From the NCBI GenBank assembly GCA_002914805.1, contig JXTB01000079.1, positions 606,257 to 670,256 on the forward strand: 64,000 nt of DNA. Reading direction: 5' to 3'. Of this stretch, positions 23,813 to 33,540 are shown piece after piece (position 1 is the first letter of the stretch; each line of letters opens with the position of its first letter). Made by a program: the position numbers and the translations under genes. The notes beneath the pieces were generated by a model. It was not told the DNA's origin, did no database searches, and saw nothing but the letters and a program-made list of their open reading frames with translations. Origin of the DNA: Parasponia andersonii. Its lineage: Eukaryota; Streptophyta; Magnoliopsida; Rosales; Cannabaceae.

Positions 23813-24420
23813 CATTGACGAGCGATGTGATCTCCGTGGTACAATTTTTGATGAGGTCTACTGGCAAGAATTTTATTGCGCAGCTCATTCCTTTTCATAC
23901 GTTTTCTCAGGCCATCGGCAAGCGTTTTATTACGCGATGTGATTCCCATAGTATGATTTTTATTGAGGTCTGCTGGCAAGCATTCTATTGCGTAGCTCGA
24001 TCCTCCTCATATGTTTTCTTGGGCCATCGGCAAGCATTTTATTACACGATGTGATTCCTGTAGTATGATCTTTATTGAGGTCTACTGGCAATCATTTTAT
24101 TGTGCAGCTCAATCCTCCTCATACATTTTCTCGGGCCATCAGCAAGCATTTTATTCCACCATGTGATTCCCATAGTACGATCTTTATTGAGGTCTGTTGG
24201 TAAGCATTTAATTGCGTAGCTCAATCCTCCTCGTATATTTTCTCGGGTCATCGGCAAGCATTTTATTGTACGATGTGATTCCCATAGTACGATATTTATT
24301 GAGGTCTGCTGGCAAGCATTTTATTACGCAGCTCAATCCTCCTCTTACATTTTCTCGGGCCATCGACAAGCATTTTATTGCGCGATGTGATTCCCATAGT
24401 ACGATCTTTTTTGTACGAAT
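23813..24420. repeat. 112-bp tandem array in the Tat 3' region
   Basis: The anchor gatgtgattcccatagtacg and its variants begin at 23824, 23936, 24048, 24160, 24272 and 24384, exactly 112 bp apart each time. That gives about 5.4 copies with substitutions but no net length change. Each unit also contains gaggtctgctggcaagcatt and a cagctcaatcctcctc segment, plus an internally related gccatcggcaagcatttta word. Confidence 0.93.
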
Positions 24421-24560
24421 AGTTCATGGGGTCTGGAACTGGGAGCAGACCCTTTTTCATAACAATCTAAAGCATAAGTCTGTGTAGCAGAAATCCTAAC
24501 CTGTTTTGGAATTAAGCTATTTAATAATACAAGCATTTACATATGTCTCATAGCATTTAC

Positions 24561-27500
24561 ACGCATCTCAGACGTGGTACTTTTTCAAGTGTTGGGCATT
24601 CCACGTGTTTGGTAGGCTCTTTCCGGTCTTGAGTTCTTTCAGGACATATGCACCATTGTCAAGTGCCTTGATCACCTCGAGGAGTCCGACCCAGTTAGAG
24701 TCTAGCTGCGAGGAATTTTTTGTTCTGATCTTCAAGACCCAATCCCCAGCATTAAATCGGCGAGCGCTAACCTTCTTTGCTTAGTAAGACCTGGCCTACT
24801 GGTGGTACGAGGCCAGATGGACCAGGGCCATGTCCCTTATTTCTTCCAGGAAGTCTGTGTTGTGGCTTAGCTACTGCTTGTCCAGTGAGGCGTCTCTCAT
24901 CACTTCGGAGTGAAGGGTCAGGAGGCCAATCTCGGACGGGATCATAACCTCCGACCCATAGACCATGGCGAATAGTGTTCTTCCCGTTGATCTCTGCTCT
25001 GTGGTTCGATGAGCCCACACGACTGGCGGTAGCTCTTCTAACCACATTCCTTTAGCCTCCTGCAAGTTCTTTTTTATATTGCTGAATATGACCTTGTTTG
25101 TTGCCTCTACTTGGCCGTTCCACTAAGGGTAGTTTACGAATGAGAAGTTGAGCTTTATATCATACAACTTACACAGCTCCTTAAGCTTAGCGTTCTGGAA
25201 CTACGTGCCATGATCAGCGTGTATCTCTTTCGGGATCCCGTATCGACAGATTATGTTTTTCCAAATGAAGTTAATCGTGTCTGCCTTATTAACGGCAGAG
25301 TAGGCTTCAGCTTCTACCCATTTGGTGAAATAATCGGTGGCCAGTAAGACATACCTTCTTCCCTTTGGACTTCTGGAGAGCTCTCCGACGATATCCAGAC
25401 CGCATTTAGCGAAGGGCCAAGGAGTTATGTTCGAATGGAGTTCTTCCGCGAGCTAGCGCTTCATGGGGGCGAACCTCTGGCACTTGTCACATTTCTTAAT
25501 AAACCGAACCGCCTCGGTCATCATGTATGGCTAGAAGTATCTAGCCGTTAAGACCTCATGGGTGAGGCTACGCCTACCAGAGTGGTTGCTATACGCTCTC
25601 TCGTGGATTTCCTTTATCAGCTTCTGCGCCTCGATGGGACCTACGCACCTCAGCATTGGTCCCATCGTTGATCTCCTATACAGTTGGCCCGCCACCATCG
25701 AGTATCTGGCAGCCTTCAGTCTGATCAACCTTACTTTTTGGGAGTCCGCAGGCAGGTTTCACGATGCCATGTATTGGGTGATGGGTTTCATCTGCCCCTC
25801 ATCTTCAGAGTCAGTTGCAAACACGCGGTGTTGTGCGGGGGTCTTCGAAGGGTCTCTCATATTTTTGCCCTCTAGCAGAATCTCCGTGCATTAGGTCATC
25901 CCCCCGATCGACGCACTTTTAGCTAGCTCATCGGCCTTTTGGTTCATCTCTCTTAGTATTTGTTCGATATTGATACTGCTAAAGTGGGTTTTCGCCCCCA
26001 TTACACTGGAGAAGTACCTATGTAATCTTGACTCTTTTACTTCGAAGTCTCCCCTGACCTGACCCACGATCAGTTGTGAGTCAGTCTTTACTGCGATGCT
26101 CTCTACTCCGAAGTGCAGAGCTAGCTCAAGGCCTTGCAGCAGTGCCTCGTACTCCACCTCATTGTTCGTTGTCTAGAAACCAAGACTCAAAACTTTCTCT
26201 ATCCTGAGTCCTGCTGGGGTCTGCAGGACTATTCCGATACCTGACCCCGAGGCGTTCGTGGATCCGTCAGTGTAGAGGGTCCAGGCTGAAGGGATGTGAG
26301 GCGGAGACGTCTAAAGTAGGTTGTGCGGCTCGCTGAAGGATTGGATTTCCACTAGGAAGTCTGTCATGAATTGCCCTTTCTTCGCCACTCGAGGCCTATA
26401 CTCGATGTCGTATATCCCCAACTCGATGGCCTACTTGGTTAGTCGTCCCAATAAGNAGTGTAGAGGGTCCAGGCTGAAGGGATGTGAGGCGGAGACGTCT
26501 AAAGTAGGTTGTGCGGCTCGCTGAAGGATTGGATTTCCACTAGGAAGTCTGTCATGAATTGCCCTTTCTTCGCCACTCGAGGCCTATACTCGATGTCGTA
26601 TATCCCCAACTCGATGGCCTACTTGGTTAGTCGTCCCAATAAGTTCGGTTTGGCCAAGATTTTGCCGGATGGGGAAATCTGTATATACTATAACCGAGTG
26701 TGCCTCGAAGTATTGCCTGAGTCTCTTCTTAGTGTAGATCAAAGCCAGGACCAGTTTCTCTGCCATACTGTATCGCGTCTCGGTGTCCAGAAGCATACAG
26801 CTTGCGTAAAACACCGGCTTCTGCTTGTTGTCTTCCTCGACAAACAGTACGGCGCTGATCGCTACTTCGGACACTGCCAAATAAGCATATAGGCATTGCC
26901 CCTCTGCCAAGGAAGCCAGGATAGGTGGATGACTTAAGTGCAGTTCGAGCTCTGTCAGTGCCTTGTCCTACTCCTCCCTCCAGACGATTGTGGAGCTTTT
27001 CTTTATGCACTGGAAGAAGGGCTTACATCGGTCAAACATTTTGGAGACAAACTGGCTGAGAGCGACTATCTTCCCGGTTAGGCATTGGACCTCCTGAATA
27101 GTTGAGGGTCTTTGTATATTTGTGATTGAAGACAACTGGCTCGGGTTGACCTCAATACCTCTTCTGCTCACGATGTGCCCCAGGTTCTGGCTGGAAGACA
27201 CCCCGAACGTGCATTTCTTGGGGTTCAGATGCATCCGGTATTGCTCAGAATATAGAAACATTCATCTAGATGTCTCAGATAGTCCGAAGCTTCTTTACTC
27301 TTTACGACCATATCGTCGATGTAGACTTCTATAGTTTTCCCTAGCAACTCAGTGAAAATTTTGTTCATGAGCCTCTGGTAGGTTGCCCCCACGTTCTTCA
27401 AGCAAAAAGGCATACGTCTGTAATTGTATAGACCTCGCTCCGTAACAAATGCTGTGTGGATCTGGTCTTCCTCATATAGAGGGATCTGGTTGTATCCAGA

Positions 27501-28972
27501 GTAGGCATCTAGGAAGCTCATCCTGTCGAACCCAGCCGTCGCATCGACCATTTGGTTGATCTTCAATAGGGGGAAGCTGTCCTTCGGGTAGGCCTTGTTC
27601 AGATTGGTGAAGTTTATGCAAGTACGATCATCATCGTTTTTCTTCTTCACCACCACCGGGTTGGAGATCCAGCATGGGTACACGTATTCCATGATCAGAC
27701 CGTTCTCCAGTAGCGTCTCTACCTCCTTGTTGATCACCCTGTTTTTCTTTGGCCTGAACCTTCGGGGCCTCTATTTGACTGGAGAAAAATTGGGGTCTGC
27801 ATTCAATCGGTGGCAGGCATGCGCGGGGTCTATTCTGGGCATGTCATCATGAGACCACGCGAAGACATCTTCATTCTGCCTAAGGAATTTCAATAGCTCG
27901 CTCTTTTCCCCTTCGGGCAGCAGGGCCCCGATTAAGACTACTTTCCCTGAATCTGCTTCTTTCAAATGGACTGCCATCAGCTCCTCAAACGTGGATTCTG
28001 GCGGCCTGTCAGACTCCTCTTCGATCCGTTTCATGTATGCTGGCAGGTGATCCTTTGATTGCTATTTGTCCTCTGTCGAAGCGCTCACGCTCGCATCAGC
28101 TTCCCTCAGGGCGGTTGAAAAATATTTTCTTGTGGAGGCCTGGTCTCCTTTATTGTCTATCGTGTAAGTGCCATTCTTTGATAGACAAATTAAGATCTAG
28201 TGGAGGATGGAGGCGATCCCATGCATGGCGTGGATCCACCTCTTCCCATGATGACTTTAAAGAAGGACTGGCAGTCGATGACGACAAATTCCACGTCCAG
28301 GCACTTCTCCGCAACGCAGACCTTCAAAGTTACGACACCCAAGGGGTTGACCTTAGTACTGTTGAAGGCAAAAAGCACTTACAGGTCGGCCTGAGCGAGT
28401 TTCGATTCAGGCCCATGCTCTTGAACGTGCTGAGGAATAGGACGTCAACGCTACTCCCGCCGTCAACCAGGACCCTTCCGACCAACGCGAAGTCGATTTG
28501 CAATTTAATCACCAAAGGGTCGTCATAAGGCAGGCGCACCATGGTCAGGTCTTGCTTGGTGAAGGCGATGGGGGAGGCTGAGGCGTAGCTTTCTCCCGTC
28601 ATCAGGTGGTTCACGGAATGGCCCATCCCCCTCAGGTGCTTCACCCTATCTTCGGTCTTTTTTTGGCATTTTTCCTTCTCCTCCTGAACCTAGGTCAACT
28701 CTGGTCTGCCTATGATCGTCGGCACTATCCTCAGAGCCTATTTTCTTGACCCGGAGGCTTGGGTCTGCTTTTCTTTTTTGGGCCCGGCAGCATCCTCCTT
28801 CGACTGGTTTCCATCCGTCTTCACATAATGCTTTAGCTTGCCGGCTTGGATCGCCATCATAACCTGCGCATAAAGGCTACGGCATTTGATGGTATCATGC
28901 CCATGATCTTTGTGAAATTGGTAGTATATACTCTTGTTCTTCATGTGCTCAGGAACACCGGATTTGGGTAGG
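24561..28972 (-). pseudogene. pol region of the Tat element (fossil)
   Basis: The minus strand shows, in order: an end-of-gag knuckle-like stretch (YYQFHKDHGHDTIKC, near 28930), a protease with LVDGGSSVDVLF (near 28480), and reverse transcriptase with AYSGYNQI and VYIDDMVVKS (about 27740-27280). RNase H follows at about 27000-26580, then a second RNase H with VKTDSQLIVGQV (about 26160-25890), and integrase from the HHCC-like part near 25700 to SEVMIPSEIG near 24940. The two RNase H domains support the Tat lineage. The region is broken. A 187-bp duplication around an N at 26456 looks like an assembly fault. Confidence 0.82.
26269..26643. repeat. Perfect 187-bp direct duplication around a single N
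   Basis: Bases 26269-26455 and 26457-26643 are identical by inspection, offset 188 bp, separated only by the N at 26456. In a retrotransposon whose LTRs differ at about a tenth of positions, a perfect local duplication centred on an unknown base is far more likely an assembly join of overlapping contigs than biology. Confidence 0.9.
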
Positions 28973-30446
28973 TGATAACTCTATGAAAATAGAGTTATCT
29001 TGTGTATTTTTAGTCATAGGATAGTTGCTTTAGAAGAATAAATTTTATAGTTTAGATGCCTTTCTTTACTTTATTTTAGTTTCTGGCGTCGCTGATGTTT
29101 AAGATCTAATCTAGTTAATTTCTAGTTTATTTCCTTTGATTTTTATTAGAATTACTGAAATCTGGTCTTAAGCCCTGCAGAGATTAAATGGCAGCAACCT
29201 AGAAGGAAAGCTGAACTTAAGTGAAAGCTGGAAGCAACTTTGCTGCAGCAACATGCTAGAGCAACACTGAACAGCAGAGTCAACTTCCAGCTGGTATTTA
29301 TTTTGAACAGCTGGTGCTGACAGCCAACAGTAAATACCAGCTAAAGAGAAATGAGGAAAAAGTGGTCCTTACCCTTCTATTTGGCTGACACCTGTGCTAG
29401 GGTACCTCATTTACCCTAATATAAAAGGAAAAAGGAAAGAAGGAAGAAGGAGAAAGAGGCGGCTGAACAAAAAGGGATACACGAAAACGGAAAGAAAAGA
29501 GAGAGAGGAAAGAGTACAGGAAGAAGGGAAGAAGAAGAGGAGGCGTACTGGCAGCAGCAAGGAGCTAACTCACCAGCATCCAGCTAGCATTCTTCATCTC
29601 TTTTAATATTCTTTGTATTTGATAATTTCTTTTCCTTTTCTGGAACTTTCTGTAATCTATGGAGCATTTTAGGTTGCTGATTTTTACGTTTCAGACCATG
29701 AGCTAAGTTCCTTTAGCTGGGATTATGATGAATCTGAGATTGTAATGATGGATTAAAGTTGTTTTAATTGTTTATGGTATTTTCCTCTAGTTCGTTCAAG
29801 TATGCCTCACTATTATTTCCTTTTGTTGCTTGGCCATCAACATTTAGGATAAATAAATTAGGATTAATTCTGGAAAGATTAATCTTAGTTGGACTTAGCT
29901 TGAATGATGCATGATTCAATCATCTCTTTAGTAGATCTTTGAACTAGTAATGGTATAGGAATATATTGTTACCATGCAAACCCATTGAGAATTGATACTA
30001 TAAATGATGTTTGAGAACTGGATTAGCATAGGAATATGTCAAATCTGGTTTAAAAGAACCTTAAACATATTGAATTCGGAAGATTAATATGTACAGACTG
30101 AATTTTCAGTTACTGGTGTGATTTTGCCATAGGCGTTGCTGCAGCAATTAGACCCAGATTTGCAACCAAGGAGGATTCAAAAATCCCAGCTTATCCACAC
30201 CACTGATCCACAATCACTTGATTAGATCTCATTATTTTCTGCTTAATATTTACTTTTCTGCTTGCAACTTTAAATTGTTGTTATTTTATTACAAATCTTT
30301 ATTTCTCATTCGTTAAACAAACTTGTTTGACACTTAGATTTTACAAATAATTTTGGTAATCAATCCCTGTGGAGACGGTACTCACTCACTACTATATTAC
30401 TTGTTTCGGCACGTGCACTTGCGTAGCTATTGTAAAATCAACAACA
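28973..30446 (+). mobile_element. Solo LTR nested in the Tat element
   Basis: A 1474-bp block starting TGATAACTC and ending CAACAACA is flanked by a perfect 5-bp target duplication GTAGG (28968-28972 and 30447-30451). It opens with a near-perfect hairpin, ataactctat, a short loop, then atagagttat (28975-28998). A TATA-like tatataaaagg-type motif (ctaatataaaaggaa, near 29416-29430) fits an LTR promoter. Near the end it reads caatccctgtggagacggta, a motif typical near the 3' ends of Athila/Tat-type LTRs. There is no internal coding region. It interrupts the gag part of the host element. Confidence 0.82.
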
Positions 30447-30451
30447 GTAGG

Positions 30452-31842
30452 TCTTTGAAAATACCTATATCCCTGTTCTGGAGGTAGATCACATCGATCA
30501 GTATGTTGAGCTCGTATTTCGGTAGAAGGTCCTTAAATATCTTCCTCCTCTTGCCGCTTTCTTGACTACCTTGGGTTAGGGTTCCCTGCTTCGAAGCTGG
30601 CCCCTAGGCCGGCGCAGGCCTCTTTATTCCTTGCGAGGCCGGGGTTTGCACCAGCACTGTTGTTATCACGGCGGAGGCCTTGGGTGCTTTCTAGTAGCTT
30701 TCCAGCACCCTAAATACCCCTTTCGACTTTGCTTGGACGTCTGCTATGTCGTATGGCAAATTCAAAAGTAGATGGTCCGACAGCATCGATCCTGGCTGCA
30801 GGCTCCTGACGAACGAGCTCGCGGCTTAGGCCGAGTCGGCGTTTTGCACTAAGGACATTACTCTCAGGAAACGCAACAAGTATTCTCTTGGAGACTCATT
30901 CACGGATTACTCTAACCGGTCGAGGTCTCGCAAGTATTCTCTTGGAGACTCGTGACCTGCTGCCTCCGGGCACCTGCGTATTGCTTTAAGAAAAGTTTGC
31001 AGAAATCTTCAAATCTATTTATAGACTTCTCCGGGAGTTGTCTGAACTACAACAGGGCCGGCTCCGCCAGGGTGGTAGAGAAGACTTTGCAGGTCACTGC
31101 CTCATCCCTGGTCTCCAAGGCCATCTTCTGCTAAAAGTAGTATATGTGATCAAGGGGGTCAGTCTTTCCCTCGAACGGTTTGAAGGTCAAGGTTGTGAAG
31201 TCTTTTGGCTTAGGCTCCAGTTGGATCCAGTCGACGAAAGTCGTCCAGTTGATCCCTCGCACGGTCTGTTCTGCCAGATCATCGGGAGTCTGGCTGTGAT
31301 AGGCCCCGAGCCTCTTACTCAGCTCCGCTATCATCTCTTGTTTCCAATTGAGAAGTACACCTTCTGAGCTTTCTTGGTGTCTTTTGTCCACCGCCGCTTT
31401 GGCCCGGAAAGGCCTTGTCTGGCTTTGTCGCTCCCCTTGCATCCGCGATCTGGATGGGGCGAGTACTTCCCTCGGCGGTTGGCCCCCAGACTCTTGCGGG
31501 ACCTCTTCGTCAAAGTCCTCCCTTCGCCCGCTCCTAGCTTCGCTTGCCAGCAGCCCTTCAAGGTAGGCATTATCTCTACACACTTCTACGACTTCATCTT
31601 TTAAGCCCAGGATAGCCTCATAGGCCATCTCTGCCTTCCGATTCTACCAGGGTGGCAAGCATTTGGTTTAGCTTTTGCTCCAGATCTGGTCGTGCTTTCC
31701 GGGAGCTCCCTTCGGTGTCGGGGCGTGTGCTCCTAGTTATCATTCTTGAGAGTGCCATCCAACGTCATATGGCCTCTTGTTCGGGGAGAGCACGATTGTG
31801 AGACTCTTACTCTTTCTCTCGCGTTCAGCGGTTCTCATAAAT
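30452..31842 (-). pseudogene. gag region of the Tat element (fossil)
   Basis: On the minus strand the stretch reads as a Gag-like protein with a charged, Arg/Ser-rich N-terminal part (about 31630-31360) followed by FVDWIQLEPKPKDFTTLTF and PFEGKTDPLDHI (about 31240-31150), typical of Tat-lineage Gag. It continues beyond the nested solo LTR. It is broken and no functional protein is proposed. Confidence 0.75.
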
Positions 31843-31851
31843 GGCGCCAAA
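31841..31851 (-). other. Candidate primer-binding site of the Tat element
   Basis: The minus strand reads TTTGGCGCCAT immediately inside the 5' LTR. The TGGCGCC core matches the start of primer-binding sites used by Tat/Athila-type elements. The match beyond the core is poor, so this is tentative. Confidence 0.5.
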
Positions 31852-31852
31852 T

Positions 31853-32639
31853 TGTTGGTGCGATTCTTACCAGCTGTCTATGTGTCTTTGAACTGCTAAC
31901 GTTGTATCTACCAACTGTCCACGTATCCTTGCTATCCCTGAGTGCTTTTCACTTCAGGTTGGATCGGAGAGGCGGGGGTGGCCACCTGTAAAGATTCTCC
32001 GATGCTTAAGTCAGTTGTTTATCCCTGAGGTTGAGTAGCAAAAATTAGTTTTTTCTCTGTATATGTCTATCTGTATCTCTCCTCCCTGAAGGGGAAGCAA
32101 GGCTTGTATATATAATCCTGGAACTGAGAGCTTTCCAGCTCTTAATCACAGTACCGAGTACCTTTTTTCATCATGACTTATTTCAAAAATTACAGGCCAT
32201 GGTTACTGTGATTTCTCTTGCATCGTCGTGGCCTGCTTTCCGCCGTCCCCTATGACTTGAGCCTGTCGGAGGCGAGACTTTGATAAACCGATGTTCTATC
32301 AGGACGGTTTGCCCAATGCACGCACCTACCTAGGATCGCATTAAATGCCTTGTCTAGGTCTGGAGCAATGCGCTGCCTTCCATAGTCTTCTGGCGGAAGA
32401 CCTTCGAGGCTCCTGGCCCCCAGATGTCGAGATACGAATTGGACTAGGCCGAATCCGTCCAGGGTCTAGGATGGATTCGGCCCTGGCCTCAGACAGCCCA
32501 TAGACTTATGCAGTATCACATGCGACTCACGTGGCTTTTAAATGGTCACTCTGGACACGTGTTGGACAGTGTGCCCTTATGTGACCTGTTTTACCAATTA
32601 ATCATTCACGTGGTACATGATCTAAGAACAGGCATCACA
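31853..32639 (-). repeat. 5' LTR of the Tat element
   Basis: Full-length partner (787 bp) of 18457-19243. It ends ATCACA, followed by CTATC, the right-hand target-site flank. Confidence 0.92.
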
Positions 32640-33540
32640 CTATCATACATAACTCGGTATAATTAAAACTGACATCTTAGGCATGTAACTAAATGTTTCC
32701 TAATTGGAAATAAACAGTATTCTTCTTCCCAATAAGAGCTTCACACGTACTTATTTGTAGGAGCAGTGTTTGGCACGTAGTTCTTAACCAATCGCAACTG
32801 ATTTACTAGCTTTCAACAAAATTCTGGTTGATTAAAAATGTTGTGGTGATCATCACCGATGGTGGGTGATGCTTGGCAATTTCACCTTTGAATTAAGGCC
32901 TAAGAACCAATAGTCACATCACTCATTAAAGTACGTAAATTCATTAATAATTGAACACCACCAGCATTAAGGCTTTCCAGTAACACAAATAGAAAAGGAA
33001 AATTGCTACCCAATTGCTGCCTTCTTTTTCTTTCTTTTTTTTTTCATTATTACATATTTTTTCTTGTTCGAAATTTGATATTTTATAAGATTAACTACCA
33101 TCGTATTGTTATTTCCTCTGTTTGTGCAAGCTAATCTGAACAGGGTCAAGTTACATGCCAAGCCATGTACGATTAGCACTAGGCCGTGCCCTACACATAA
33201 AACAGTCAACTCAGAAATACATAAATTATAAGCAATTGTATTCTTCTAATATGAAGAGTTTAATCTTGTTTATGTACAATTTCTAATCCAAGCATCAACC
33301 GCTAATTGAGGGATTAAATCGAGTACTGAATAATTTTATCCTATCCCTATACCCTTAAATGCAGGTCCAAGCTAACAAATTCCAAAAGGACCTTTATAAA
33401 ATTCATCAAGAGAGACATGGATGGAGGAGCAGCCTCAAATTATGCACTTTTTTTCATTCACATCAGGTTTCCACAACTAAAATTTACCATTGCCAACAGC
33501 AACAAGGAAATAGCCAATAAAGCTCCTAGTACATTTTCAT
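32640..33540. other. Intergenic stretch and probable 3' UTR side of ABCG3
   Basis: About 900 bp of AT-rich DNA between the Tat element and the ABCG3 stop codon. The part nearest the stop should hold the ABCG3 3' UTR (minus strand), but I could not place a polyadenylation site with confidence. No other gene is evident; the short minus-strand frame near 33006-33209 looks like chance. Confidence 0.5.

Larger units (their letters stand above)
22816..24560. other. 3' non-coding region of the Tat element
   Basis: Sequence between the antisense reading region and the integrase end. It holds a short repeat family (23468-23700) and the 112-bp array (23813-24420), listed separately. Tandem arrays in the 3' untranslated region of Tat/Ogre-type elements are an established feature. 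Confidence 0.6.
18457..32639 (-). mobile_element. Ty3/Gypsy Tat-lineage retrotransposon, decayed, with nested solo LTR
   Basis: A 14.2-kb element on the minus strand. Its parts are the 5' LTR (31853-32639), a candidate primer-binding site, gag (about 31650-30470 continuing 28970-28680), protease, reverse transcriptase, RNase H, a second RNase H, integrase (to about 24560), a repeat-bearing 3' region, an antisense extra reading region (19600-22815, plus strand) and the 3' LTR (18457-19243). Both LTRs are 787 bp. By eye roughly a tenth or slightly more of their positions differ, making this element clearly older than its chromovirus neighbour. Flanks CTATA and CTATC are consistent with a decayed 5-bp target duplication. 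It has many breaks (a dozen or more) and a nested solo LTR. The second RNase H plus an antisense reading region are typical of the Tat/Retand group. Confidence 0.88.

Noticed and set aside
23641-24487. Open frames across the 112-bp array
   Set aside because: 112 is not a multiple of three, so successive repeats shift frame; the frames reflect composition of the array rather than coding.
29394-29606. 70-codon Arg/Lys-rich frame
   Set aside because: It is purine-rich sequence inside a solo LTR; composition alone explains it.
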